Source: Inhella sp.
Lineage (GTDB): Bacteria > Pseudomonadota > Gammaproteobacteria > Burkholderiales > Burkholderiaceae_C
DNA length: 52,607 nt
Direction: 5' to 3'
Assembly (NCBI RefSeq): GCF_027532025.1
Contig: NZ_JAPZSY010000022.1
Coordinates: 1 to 52,607 of the forward strand
Part shown: piece after piece, positions 23,559 to 31,809 of the stretch
Layout of the letters: the number at the start of each line of letters is the position of its first letter
How positions within the stretch are numbered: the first letter of the stretch is position 1
Translations under genes and position numbers: made by a program
The notes under the pieces: generated by a model
The model's input: only the letters and a program-made list of their open reading frames with translations
The model's database searches: none
What the model was told of the DNA's origin: nothing

Positions 23559-24584
23559 TCAGGCGCCCGGCCATTGGTGCCAGGCCTCGGCCACCTCGCG
23601 CAGGCGGCGGCGGCCGATGGGCAGGCGCTGGCCACCGCGCAGCACGGCGGCCGGTGCGGTGCTGCGCAAGTCGAGCTTTTCCACATGGGCCCAGGCCACC
23701 CAGACCGAGCGGTGAATCTGCGCGCCCGAAATGCCGCGCGCGGCCAGCTCGGCCATGGCGGTGCCCAGTCCGTGCAACAGCAGGTGTTCGCCCCGCGTGG
23801 TCACCACCCGCAGGTAGTGCTGCTGGGATTCCAGGTGGACGATGTCCCGCCCCAGGCGAGCGGGCAACTGCGCCAGCAATCCGGTGCCCTTGGCCAAGCT
23901 TGGACCCGCGGGCGGTGCCGGGGGTGTTGGCGGTGTTGAGAGGTCGGGGGCGACGTCGGGCGCGGGTGCAGGGTCGGGGGCGACGCCGAGGTCGGGTGCG
24001 GGGTCGGGTGTTCGGTCGGGCTTGGGCGCCGGGGGTCCACCCGGCTCAGGGGCCGTGGGCTGCAGGGCCTCTGGCTGGCGCGTGCGCCACAACACCCATT
24101 GGTTCATCGCCATCCACAGCAGCGCGGTGCGGGGTGGCACGTGCAGCCACTCCTCCGACACCTCGCGCCACCAAGCCTCGGCCGTGTGGGGCAGCGGGGC
24201 GCTGCCGGGTTCGTCCAGATCAACCACCCCGAGCGCCATCTCCAGAGCGACCGACCACGGCACCAGCACCGCTCCGGCCACCGCTCCAGCCAGGGCGAGC
24301 AGGGCCCAGCCGGGCCAGCGCCGAAGGGCTGCGCGCTCGAACAACCAACCGCTGACGACCCACGCCAAGGCCATGCCGGGCGCGATGTGCGCCGCCTGGA
24401 ACGCTGCCTGTTGCCACCAGGGCAGGCCGACGGCGCTGGCGGGCTCGATCAGCGTGAGCGTGAGCACCAACAGGGCACCGGCGCAGGCCAGTTGCGCCGC
24501 CGGTGACAACGGCCGCGCCTGCGCAGGACTGCCGTTCGTGAATTGGATCCACCGTTGGTGAATGTGACTGATCGGTCGTCTCAT
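23559..24584 (-). CDS. Membrane-anchored LytTR-domain regulator
   Basis: A 341-residue protein. Residues 30-165 hold about four membrane segments. Residues 171-230 are a Pro/Asp/Ala linker with repeated PDPAP-type units. Residues 240-335 are a LytTR DNA-binding domain (IVHLESQQHYLRVVT at 248-262, HRSVWVAW at 291-298, LPIGRRR). There is no receiver domain, so a signal would be sensed in the membrane. The gene lies between the broken OmpA gene and a divergent outer-membrane protein gene, and may regulate that protein or the nearby polyene operon. The linker is encoded by imperfect GC-rich repeats at about 23930-24020. Confidence 0.88.
   Translation of the reverse strand: MRRPISHIHQRWIQFTNGSPAQARPLSPAAQLACAGALLVLTLTLIEPASAVGLPWWQQAAFQAAHIAPGMALAWVVSGWLFERAALRRWPGWALLALAGAVAGAVLVPWSVALEMALGVVDLDEPGSAPLPHTAEAWWREVSEEWLHVPPRTALLWMAMNQWVLWRTRQPEALQPTAPEPGGPPAPKPDRTPDPAPDLGVAPDPAPAPDVAPDLSTPPTPPAPPAGPSLAKGTGLLAQLPARLGRDIVHLESQQHYLRVVTTRGEHLLLHGLGTAMAELAARGISGAQIHRSVWVAWAHVEKLDLRSTAPAAVLRGGQRLPIGRRRLREVAEAWHQWPGA
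23930..24030. repeat. Imperfect tandem repeats coding for the Pro/Asp linker
   Basis: Units built around gtcggg(g)gcgacg and gcgggtgcagggtcggg recur several times within the linker part of the LytTR gene. They encode PDPAP/PDVAPD-type repeats. Such repeats often change copy number between strains, which would alter linker length without breaking the frame if units are multiples of three. Confidence 0.6.
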
Positions 24585-24606
24585 GAACTGAATAGTATCA
24601 ACTCCA

Positions 24607-24623
24607 GCCGCCGAAGGGGCGGC
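24607..24623 (+). other. GC hairpin before a pyrimidine run in a divergent promoter region
   Basis: gccgcc and ggcggc pair around GAAGG and are followed by agccttttcg. It lies in the 74-bp gap between the LytTR and beta-barrel genes, so in RNA it would be in the leader of the latter. It resembles a weak terminator or attenuator; no peptide or ligand site is seen. Confidence 0.35.
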
Positions 24624-24658
24624 AGCCTTTTCGTCAACCCCTTGCCTTTGGAACCCTC

Positions 24659-25336
24659 ATGAACATCAACGCCATCAAAGTCACCCTCGTCTGGGCCGCC
24701 GTCGTCGCTTCGAGCGCCGTCCAGGCCAACCCCGACGCCGCCCCTCGTTGGTACGCCACCGGATCGGTGGGGTACTCGCTGTTGAGCGACCCGAGTGCCA
24801 CCTACACCCCATCCGGCGGCTCGGCGGCGCGGGGCAAGCTCAAACTCGGCGGTGGCCTCATGACCGGCGGCAGTTTGGGCTGGTACCTGCGCCCCGACCT
24901 GCGCCTGGAAGCCGACTACACCTACCGCAGCAACGAATTGCGGTCCACCACGGTGGCCGGCCTGAGCGCACAACAAAGCGATGCCGACTACGCGTCGGTG
25001 ATCATCACCGCCAACCTGCTGAAGGACTTTGAAGGCTGGAGCACGTCCTGGGCACGGTTCAAGCCCTACGTGGGCGCAGGCATTGGCGTGGCTCAAGAGA
25101 TCGACAGCGACCTGACTCTGGGCGGCGTGAAGCGCGAGTTCTCGGGGAATCGGGCGGCCTGGCAATTGCTGGCAGGCGTGCAGTGGCAGTACCAAAGCCC
25201 GTGGTTTGCGGGTGTCGGCCTGAAGTACGTCAACGCCGGCACGCCCCGCCTGAAGGGCTCCAGCGCCGGCACCGGGGACCTCCAAGCCACCTACAAGGGC
25301 TTGGGCGTTGACGTCCGCCTGGGCTACCGCTTTTGA
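24659..25336 (+). CDS. Outer-membrane beta-barrel protein
   Basis: A 225-residue secreted protein with a signal peptide cut after VQA (residue 23). Alternating hydrophobic strands such as GGGLMTGGSLGWYLRPDL and RLEADYTYRSNEL occur throughout, and the chain ends in GYRF, with the terminal Phe needed by the Bam machinery. It resembles small eight-strand barrels of the OmpW/OMP_b-brl type. Cargo or partner is unknown. It is divergent from the LytTR gene, an arrangement often seen for a regulator and its target. Confidence 0.85.
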   Translation: MNINAIKVTLVWAAVVASSAVQANPDAAPRWYATGSVGYSLLSDPSATYTPSGGSAARGKLKLGGGLMTGGSLGWYLRPDLRLEADYTYRSNELRSTTVAGLSAQQSDADYASVIITANLLKDFEGWSTSWARFKPYVGAGIGVAQEIDSDLTLGGVKREFSGNRAAWQLLAGVQWQYQSPWFAGVGLKYVNAGTPRLKGSSAGTGDLQATYKGLGVDVRLGYRF

Positions 25337-25439
25337 GGGCGAGCCCGCGCAGCGACGACCCGGCCCCCGCGGTCGGCGTTGCGCTGCGGCGGCGCCAGCC
25401 TGGAGAATGGCGCTCCGTTCCCGGGAGGTTCGACCCAGC

Positions 25440-25793
25440 ATGGGCCCCATCACCAGCCGCGAGCAACGCGCTCACGACCGTCGTCCTTTGCGCATCCAGG
25501 TGCAGTTGTTGCTTCCTGGCCGGCCCCCGTTGGTCATGCGCACGACCGACATCAGCGTCTCCGGCGTGGGCCTGCTGTCCGCCACCGCCCCGCCCGACGG
25601 TTTGCGGGTGGTGCTGCGCATTCCCATGCCCAACCGCCGGGCGCCGACGACGCCCCCCACCGTCTTCGACGTGCAGGCGCAGGTGCGGCATAGCGTGTTC
25701 AGCAGCCGCGAGGACGCCTATCGCGTCGGCATGCAGTTCCTGCAGCCCAGCGACCCGCTCTTGGTGGCCATCGGGAACTACATCGCGGGTTGA
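25440..25793 (+). CDS. PilZ-domain c-di-GMP-binding protein
   Basis: A 117-residue single-domain protein. RRPLR (14-18) matches the RxxxR loop and DISVSGVG (37-44) the [D/N]xSxxG strand motif of PilZ domains, so c-di-GMP binding is expected. The ATG at 25440 has GGGAGG about 12 nt upstream and is favoured over the longer frame, whose upstream part overlaps the barrel gene. It probably links second-messenger level to motility or polysaccharide; its target is unknown. Two c-di-GMP enzymes lie further right (44201 and 49103). Confidence 0.85.
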   Translation: MGPITSREQRAHDRRPLRIQVQLLLPGRPPLVMRTTDISVSGVGLLSATAPPDGLRVVLRIPMPNRRAPTTPPTVFDVQAQVRHSVFSSREDAYRVGMQFLQPSDPLLVAIGNYIAG

Positions 25794-25844
25794 GCGCGTC
25801 GGCCTCTTCAACCCCCCGCAACCCTTCCCGCAGCCCAGGAGCCG

Positions 25845-27092
25845 CTAACCAAAGAACGCATACGCGATGAAGATCGCAGCGATCAGGGCCACCAAGTCGG
25901 CGAACAGCCCGCAGGCCAGCGCGTAGCGCGTGTTCTTGATGTTGACGCTGCCGAAGTACACGGCCAGCACGTAGAAGGTGGTCTCGGTGCTGCCCTGGAT
26001 GATGCAGGCCAGCGTGCCTTGGAAGGTGCCCACGCCGTAGGTGGTCATCACGTCGACCATGAGGCCCCGGGCGCCGCTGCCGGATAGGGGGCGCATCAGG
26101 CCCACGGGCAGGGCGGCCACCCAGTCGGTGGGCAGGCCGATGGCGGCCACGGCCGAGCCGACGGCGCTGACGATGTAGTCCATGCCCCCCGTGGTGCGAA
26201 ACACGGAGATGGCCACCAAGATGGCGATCAGGTACGGAATGATGGTGATGGCCACCTGAAAGCCGTCCTTGGCACCGTCCACAAAGGCCTCGTAGACGTT
26301 GATCCGCCGGATGGCGCCCACGGCCACGAAGAGCGCAATGATGCTGAAGATGATCAGGCTGCCGATCAGCCCGATGGTGCGGGCCATCTCGTCGGCCGGC
26401 AGGCCCGAGACCCAGGCGTAGAGCCCGCCCATCAGGCCGCCAAAGCCGAAGACGAAGATCGCGATCGGCCCGTTCACCAGCGAGATGCGCTGCACCCGCG
26501 CGACCACAAACAAGCCGGCGCAGAACGAGACGAAAGTGGCAATGAGCGTGGGCAGGAAGATGTCCGCCGCGTTGAAGCCCACCAAGCCCTGGCTGGCCGC
26601 CATGCTCTGACGGATGGCGATCACCGAGGTCGGGATCAGGGTCACACCGGCGGTGTTCAGCACCAAGAACATGATCATCGGGTTGCTGGCCACCTCCTTG
26701 TTGGGGTTGATCTCCTGCAACTCCTTCATGGCCTTCAAGCCCAAGGGCGTGGCGGCGTTGTCCAGGCCCAGCATGTTGGCGCTGAAGTTCATCACCATGC
26801 TGCCGCTGGCCGGGTGTGCGGGCGGGATGTCCGGGAAGATGCGCCGAAACAGCGGGTCCAGCGCGCGGGCGAACATGGCGATCATCCCGGCCCGCTCGCC
26901 GATCTTCATGATGCCCAGCCACAGGCTCATCACCCCCACGAGGCCGAGCGAGATGTCGAAGCCAGTCTTGGCGGTGTCGAAGAGGCCGGTGAGGATCTTG
27001 GTGAAGATCTGCACATCGCCCTGCATCAGCTTGAAGAGCGCGACGACAAATCCGACCAGGATGAAGGCGACCCAGATTGCGTTGAGAACCAT
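25845..27092 (-). CDS. SpmA-SpmB fusion (nucleoside-recognition-domain membrane protein)
   Basis: A 415-residue polytopic protein. The first half matches SpmA (FSANMLGLDNAATPLGLKAMKEL) and the second SpmB (GARGLMVDVMTTYG, GSTETTFYVLAVYFG). In Bacillus these are separate spore maturation proteins; in non-sporulating proteobacteria they are commonly fused and their role is unknown. The Gate domain family includes nucleoside transporters, so a transport role is possible. It stands alone: 51 bp after the convergent PilZ gene and 88 bp from the glycosyltransferase stop, with no clear terminator in either gap. Confidence 0.88.
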   Translation of the reverse strand: MVLNAIWVAFILVGFVVALFKLMQGDVQIFTKILTGLFDTAKTGFDISLGLVGVMSLWLGIMKIGERAGMIAMFARALDPLFRRIFPDIPPAHPASGSMVMNFSANMLGLDNAATPLGLKAMKELQEINPNKEVASNPMIMFLVLNTAGVTLIPTSVIAIRQSMAASQGLVGFNAADIFLPTLIATFVSFCAGLFVVARVQRISLVNGPIAIFVFGFGGLMGGLYAWVSGLPADEMARTIGLIGSLIIFSIIALFVAVGAIRRINVYEAFVDGAKDGFQVAITIIPYLIAILVAISVFRTTGGMDYIVSAVGSAVAAIGLPTDWVAALPVGLMRPLSGSGARGLMVDVMTTYGVGTFQGTLACIIQGSTETTFYVLAVYFGSVNIKNTRYALACGLFADLVALIAAIFIAYAFFG

Positions 27093-27180
27093 GGCGAGCG
27101 ACTTTAGGCGCGTCGCCGCTCAGCGCGCATGACAGGAGTGGTGCCACCCATGACCAGACGCCAGATCGGCTGCCAGCGCG

Positions 27181-28479
27181 TCAGGCTCCAACAACCGGGC
27201 GCGCCAGCCGATGGGCGAAGGTCTCTTCGATCAACCCGACCGCTGAGGCCACGCCGTCTTCGCCGGCAAGGCGAGCACCCAAGGCCTGCGCGTTGTGACG
27301 CATCGGCTCGGACTGCGTGACTTGACGCAGCGCCGCTGCCAGCTTGGCCACGGTGGCCGATCGGCGGGCGATGGGCGGTCCGGCCACGCCCAGGCGCTGC
27401 AGCTCGCGTCCCCACAGCTCTTGCTCGGCCGTGTAGGCCAGCACCACCGAGGGCACCCCGGCCCGCAGCGCCGCTTGCGAGGTGCCGGCGCCCCCGTGAT
27501 GCAGCACGGCGGCGCAGCGCGGGAACACGCTGGCGTGCGGCGCTGCGCTGACGAAGTGCAGTTGGCCGTCGTTGGCGCATCCCGACGGAACGCCCGAGGG
27601 CGCTTGAACGATGGCCCGCACCGAAGCGGCACGCGAGGCTTCGGCCAAGAGCGCCAGGGTTTGCGCTTCTTGGCTGCCGGACATCATGCTGCCCAGGGTC
27701 AGGTACACCGGCGGGGCGCCGGCTGACAAAAAGTCTTGCAGTGGCTCGGGCACGCTGCCTTCAGCGACGGAGTCGGGGGTGTCCAGCGCACCGCAGATGC
27801 GGACATGCGCCGGCCAGTCCGGGCGCGGCGTGCACAAGACCGGGCTGCAGGCCAGCAAGGTCAGGTCGGGCGAGGCCCACACGGTGTCGATCACGTCGCG
27901 CGCCGGGGGCAAGCCCTGCTGGGCGCGCAAGCGGTCTGCGTACCTTTTGAAGTCCCGGTTCAAGACCCAACGAGCCAGGCGCCAGGCCAAGCGGTTGCTG
28001 AAGGCGCCCCAGTTGGGAACGCCCAGCGGCGGCTGGAAGGCCGAGGGCACGGCGCCGTGCGCCAGGGCCACGCTCACGCAGGGGCGGCCCTGCTTCTCGG
28101 CTGCGATGGCCACGGTGTGCAGGATGTAGTGCCCGATGACCAGATCGTTGTTGGCGCACAGCCGCTCGGAGGCCTGGTACATCTCGGCCTCGACCGGCAG
28201 CAAGAGCCGCTCGATGACCCAACGCATCTGCTTGCTGGTGTTGCGCTCGGCCACGAGGGCCGCCCCCCAGCGCTCAAGCGCAGCGCGATCGGGCTCCACG
28301 GGTGAGGCGACCACTTCCAGCGCGTAGGGCAAGCTGGCTTGCAAGGCGGCGTAGCGGTCGCTGTCCACGCAGGTGACGACGAGGGTGACCTCGTGGCCCG
28401 CGGCGTGCAAGCCGTTGGCCAGTGCCACGAAGGGGCGGATGTCGCCATGGCTGCCCCAGGTTTGAAGGCCGATCTTCAT
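27181..28479 (-). CDS. GT1-family glycosyltransferase (UGT/MGT type)
   Basis: A 432-residue GT-B enzyme. The N-terminal start has GSHGD (9-13), as in sterol and rhamnosyl transferases, and the sugar-donor signature includes HHGGAGTS (327-334) and GVPSVV. Similar enzymes put sugars on lipids, carotenoids and other hydrophobic acceptors. The acceptor here is unknown; the polyene product is a possibility, but the gene is 4 kb from that cluster and on a separate transcript. Its ATG overlaps the pseudouridine synthase stop by ATGA. Confidence 0.88.
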   Translation of the reverse strand: MKIGLQTWGSHGDIRPFVALANGLHAAGHEVTLVVTCVDSDRYAALQASLPYALEVVASPVEPDRAALERWGAALVAERNTSKQMRWVIERLLLPVEAEMYQASERLCANNDLVIGHYILHTVAIAAEKQGRPCVSVALAHGAVPSAFQPPLGVPNWGAFSNRLAWRLARWVLNRDFKRYADRLRAQQGLPPARDVIDTVWASPDLTLLACSPVLCTPRPDWPAHVRICGALDTPDSVAEGSVPEPLQDFLSAGAPPVYLTLGSMMSGSQEAQTLALLAEASRAASVRAIVQAPSGVPSGCANDGQLHFVSAAPHASVFPRCAAVLHHGGAGTSQAALRAGVPSVVLAYTAEQELWGRELQRLGVAGPPIARRSATVAKLAAALRQVTQSEPMRHNAQALGARLAGEDGVASAVGLIEETFAHRLARPVVGA

Positions 28480-29489
28480 GGGGAGGCAGTATGGAGCGAC
28501 GCATCGGGAGCGGCTGCCTGAAAGCCAAGCCGCCCAAGTCTGAGTGCGCTCTCGAAGGCGCGCGCAGACCCATCCACCGGATCCCGAAACGCCAAGTGCC
28601 GCGCCAGCAGCTGCAAAGGCCGCGCGAAGTCGTCCGGCCCCTCAGGCTGCAGCACCGGGTACACCCGGTCGCCCACGATGGGCAGGCCCAGCGCTGCCAA
28701 CTGCGCGCGCAGCTGGTGCTTGCGCCCGGTGACGGGCGTGAGGCGCAGCAAGGCCAAGGGTTGGCCCGGCGCGGCGCCGGGCACGGTGGCGGGGTCGAGC
28801 GCGGCGGGGCCTTGCAGCAGCTCCACCAGGGTTTCGGCGTTGGGCTCGCCAGGCACCACCTGCATCTGATGAAAGGCCGCCCCGTCGCCGCGCGGTTCCT
28901 CTAAACGGTGGCGTGCGGTGAACGGGAAGCGCAAGTGGTCGCGCCAAAGCACCACGGCCTCGTACACCTTGTGCACCTGCCGCTCGCGCCACAGGGCTTG
29001 GTAGGCGGCGCGGCTGGCGGGGTCGGCCGAGAAGGCGAGCACGCCGGCGGTGTCACGGTCCACGCGGTGCAGGGGGCTCAAATCGCGCAGGCCCAGCTGC
29101 TGCTGCAGGCGCACCAGCACGGTTTCTTGCAGGTGGCGGCCGCTGGGCGTCACGGCCAGGAAGGGCGGCTTGTTCACCACCACCAGGCGCGCGCACTGGT
29201 GCAGCACCACCACCTCGAAGGGCACGCGGGGCTCGGGCTCAGCGGGGCGGCGCCAGTACCAAAGCAAGGTGCCCGCGGGGCAGGGCGTGGCGGCCTGCAC
29301 CGGCTGGCCAGCGGCGTTCAGCACGGCCTGCTGCTGCAGGCGCTCGGGCCAGTCGGTGGCGTGCAGGAAGCGCGCTTGCAGGAAGGCCAACACGGTGCCC
29401 GGCTCGCCGGGGCGCACGCGCACGCGGCTGGGGTTGACACCGTCGCGCGGGGGCGGCATCGATCCTGCGGTGGCGACTTCTTGGGGCAT
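28476..29489 (-). CDS. RluA-family pseudouridine synthase
   Basis: A 337-residue enzyme with an S4-like N-terminal part and the RluA catalytic motif HRVDRDTAG (141-149), where Asp144 is the nucleophile. PLALLRLTPVTGRKHQLRAQ is the usual motif III region. It should modify rRNA or tRNA uridines; which one cannot be read. I use the ATG at 29487-29489. The longer frame would include the right side of an interspersed hairpin element and is rejected. It is coupled to the GT1 gene by a four-base overlap, an odd pairing of functions. Confidence 0.9.
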   Translation of the reverse strand: MPQEVATAGSMPPPRDGVNPSRVRVRPGEPGTVLAFLQARFLHATDWPERLQQQAVLNAAGQPVQAATPCPAGTLLWYWRRPAEPEPRVPFEVVVLHQCARLVVVNKPPFLAVTPSGRHLQETVLVRLQQQLGLRDLSPLHRVDRDTAGVLAFSADPASRAAYQALWRERQVHKVYEAVVLWRDHLRFPFTARHRLEEPRGDGAAFHQMQVVPGEPNAETLVELLQGPAALDPATVPGAAPGQPLALLRLTPVTGRKHQLRAQLAALGLPIVGDRVYPVLQPEGPDDFARPLQLLARHLAFRDPVDGSARAFESALRLGRLGFQAAAPDASLHTASP

Positions 29490-29501
29490 GAACCAACGTC
29501 T

Positions 29502-29555
29502 GTTCGGGCTGAGGTATCGAAGCCCTGCGCTGGCCTTCGACACCTCAGGCCGAAC
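29502..29555. repeat. Interspersed stem-loop element (21-bp arms)
   Basis: gttcgggctgaggtatcgaag (29502-29522) and its imperfect reverse complement (29535-29555) match at 19 of 21 positions, with a 12-nt loop. The arm resembles the TTCGACA..CTCAGCCCGAAC type of repeat I know from many proteobacterial genomes. It lies between the TrhO stop and the RluA-like start, both minus strand. It may stop or stabilise the transcript. Confidence 0.75.
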
Positions 29556-29578
29556 GGGAGAACTTCAGCAAGTCTGCT

Positions 29579-30409
29579 TCAACCGGCCTCATCCAGCCGC
29601 TTCGCGCGGGCCAGGCGCCAGGCCTCGTCGGGCAGGGCGGGGTCGAACACGGCCTCGGCCGCGGTGCCGGTCTCTTGCAGGCGGGCGTCCAGGGCGATGC
29701 GCTTGTCGAACACGAAGCACTCGCCCTCCCAGTCGCGTTCAGCATCTGGCAGGGTTTGGAGGTGGTTCAGGATGCCGCCGTCCAGCTGGAACACGGTGAG
29801 CCCGAGGCTGCGCATCCAAGGCGCCGTCTTGTCGCAGCGCACGCCGCCGGTGCAGTACATGGCCACGGGGCGCTGCGCGGCACGCCAGGCGGGCGCGTGG
29901 GCCTCGACGTAGGCCACGAAGTCGCGGAAGTGCTGCACGCCGGGGTCCACCGCGCCGCGAAAGCGGCCCAGGCGCCACTCGAAGTGGTTGCGGTTGTCCA
30001 GCAGCACCACGTCGTCGCGCGCCATCAGTTCGCGCCAGGCCTGCGGGCTGAGGTGGCTGGCGTCGTGCTCGTCGGGCGCCGGCAGGTCGGCCGCAGCGGG
30101 CAGGTCCAGCGCCACGATCTCGGGCTTCACGCTGACCTTCAAGCGCCCAAAGGGCGGCGTGACGCAGGTGCTGCGCTTGAAGCGCAGCGGGCGGGCGGCG
30201 TCGCTCAAGCTGCCGCTGGCTTGCAGCGCGGTTTCGAAGGCCTGCACTGCCTCGGGCGCGCCAGCCACGGCGCCGTTGATGCCTTCGGGCGCCAGCACGA
30301 TCAGGCCCGTCAGGCCCTGTGCCATGGCGCGCACCTCGCCGGCCAGGGCCAAGGGGTCGGCCACGGGCCAAAAGCGGTAGAAGCTGCTGTGCAGCAAGGG
30401 GGTGGACAT
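29579..30409 (-). CDS. trhO: tRNA uridine hydroxylase TrhO (YceA/UPF0176, rhodanese domain)
   Basis: A 276-residue cytosolic protein. The N-terminal acylphosphatase-like part has the family signature GLIVLAPEGINGAV (35-48), and the rhodanese domain carries CTGGVRCDKT with active Cys186 and Cys192. TrhO makes 5-hydroxyuridine at tRNA position 34, from which cmo5U and mo5U are formed. The C-terminus ends earlier than in E. coli YceA; I cannot see the extra C-terminal cysteines. The gene stands alone, with a GC hairpin upstream. Confidence 0.88.
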   Translation of the reverse strand: MSTPLLHSSFYRFWPVADPLALAGEVRAMAQGLTGLIVLAPEGINGAVAGAPEAVQAFETALQASGSLSDAARPLRFKRSTCVTPPFGRLKVSVKPEIVALDLPAAADLPAPDEHDASHLSPQAWRELMARDDVVLLDNRNHFEWRLGRFRGAVDPGVQHFRDFVAYVEAHAPAWRAAQRPVAMYCTGGVRCDKTAPWMRSLGLTVFQLDGGILNHLQTLPDAERDWEGECFVFDKRIALDARLQETGTAAEAVFDPALPDEAWRLARAKRLDEAG

Positions 30410-30424
30410 GCCGACATTGTCCGG

Positions 30425-30442
30425 GCCGGCCCCGCGGCCGGC
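30425..30442. other. GC-rich perfect hairpin between the membrane-anchored protein gene and trhO
   Basis: gccggcc and ggccggc pair around a four-base loop in the 43-bp gap between two minus-strand genes. There is no T-run, so it may only slow the polymerase or protect the RNA 3' end. Confidence 0.35.
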
Positions 30443-30452
30443 GCCCCGGGGG

Positions 30453-31718
30453 TCAGCGTGCGGCGGGGGCGTGCTCGCGTTGGGCCACGCGCCAGCTGCC
30501 TTGTTGCGCGATGTCGGTCAGGCGCTCGCGCCGCGTTGGCAGCGCGTCGCACGAGGCCACCTTGGTGGCGGCGCCCATGTCGAGCATGTGGAACTCGGTG
30601 GCATTGAAGTTCCCGAGCGCCATCGCCTCGGCGGTGCGCGCGGGCCACGGGCCCTCGCCACCGGCGTTGAGGCCTTTGGCGATGGCCAGGCCTTGGGCCA
30701 CGTCCATCAAGTCCGCCTGAGGCTGGCGCCATAGGAGGTCGGCCCCGTGCAGGCAAGCTTGGCGGTGCAGCTGCCGCGCCGCTTCGGGCGCGCAGGCGTC
30801 GACGATCCGACCGGGCGCAATTCCGAGCCGAATGTTGAGCTGGGCGATGAAGGTCATGGCCACGTCCAGCTCCAGGCCCGGCGGCAGCTCGCGCGCCAGC
30901 GGCAGCAAGGCCAGCTGCAGGTCGCGTTGGTACGAGCGCAGGTACTTCGCTCGGGACACGCCCGCCCACTGCGCCTCGCTCAGCGTCACCGGCCCCAGCC
31001 CCGGGGGCAGCCAGGCCAGCAGGTTGTCGGGCTCGATGAGCGACCAACGGTTCATCGGCACGGCGCGGCAGTCGCCGCGTATCCAGCAAGCGCGATCGTG
31101 ACGTTGCCACAGGCTCAGCACGTAGGGGTCCGTGGTGGTGGCGGCCAGCTGCCGGAAGGCGGCTACCGCGGCCTCGCTCCAGCCTGCCGCGTGCTCAACC
31201 CGCAGGTAAAGCGCCGTGGCCAAGCTGCGCGGGTCGCCCTGGCGTTCCAGGCGTTCGACCCACGCGGCGAGCATGCGCTGGCGCACGGCGGTCTGGGCCT
31301 GGGTGGTGGGCAGCGCGAGCAAGGCGTTCACCACGCGGTTCATCGCCTGCGGATCGCCGGTGCTCACGGCCCCGCCCTCGCCCTGGAACACCGACGCTTG
31401 CGACTGCCGGTGCGCCTGCATGCCGTGCGTGCACCACTGGGCCTCGATCTGCGCGAGTTGCCTGGCGCTGAGGCCCGCGGGTGCGGCGCCGCTGGGGGCG
31501 CCGCCCAGCGCCGGCGAAGCCGCTGGAACCGGGGCCGAAGCGGCGGGCTGGGGCAAGGTCGGCGCGCTGGCGCCCGTGGCTGCGACCACGGAATGCTGCG
31601 CCGGCATGGGGTCCCCGCCCCCGCTCCGCCACAGCCCGCCCCCAGCCAACAGGGCCAGGGCCAGCAGCAGTCCTCCCACCGCCCAACGCCGGGCGGTCTT
31701 CTTCTTGGGGTCGTTCAT
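30453..31718 (-). CDS. Uncharacterised membrane-anchored protein
   Basis: A 421-residue protein that I do not recognise. Residues 10-32 form one membrane segment after a basic KKKTARR start, followed by an Ala/Pro/Ser-rich stretch (about 35-85). The rest is a helical-looking soluble domain with several Trp and Cys (WCTHGM, ACWIRGDC), presumably periplasmic, where disulfides could form. No enzyme motif is visible. It is divergent from the DUF6671-like gene. Confidence 0.72.
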   Translation of the reverse strand: MNDPKKKTARRWAVGGLLLALALLAGGGLWRSGGGDPMPAQHSVVAATGASAPTLPQPAASAPVPAASPALGGAPSGAAPAGLSARQLAQIEAQWCTHGMQAHRQSQASVFQGEGGAVSTGDPQAMNRVVNALLALPTTQAQTAVRQRMLAAWVERLERQGDPRSLATALYLRVEHAAGWSEAAVAAFRQLAATTTDPYVLSLWQRHDRACWIRGDCRAVPMNRWSLIEPDNLLAWLPPGLGPVTLSEAQWAGVSRAKYLRSYQRDLQLALLPLARELPPGLELDVAMTFIAQLNIRLGIAPGRIVDACAPEAARQLHRQACLHGADLLWRQPQADLMDVAQGLAIAKGLNAGGEGPWPARTAEAMALGNFNATEFHMLDMGAATKVASCDALPTRRERLTDIAQQGSWRVAQREHAPAAR

Positions 31719-31760
31719 GCGGTCATTTTAGGAAGCGCCCTCGCGCGGCCACTGCCGCAA

Positions 31761-31785
31761 GCCCACCGCGATGCGGGGGGTGGGC
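31761..31785. other. Inverted repeat in a divergent promoter region
   Basis: gcccacc (31761-31767) and ggtgggc (31779-31785) are exact reverse complements separated by 11 nt, within the 91-bp gap between divergent starts at 31718 and 31810. An operator or a leader hairpin is possible. Confidence 0.3.
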
Positions 31786-31809
31786 GGCCTTGCGTAGGCT
31801 TCTCCCCCC

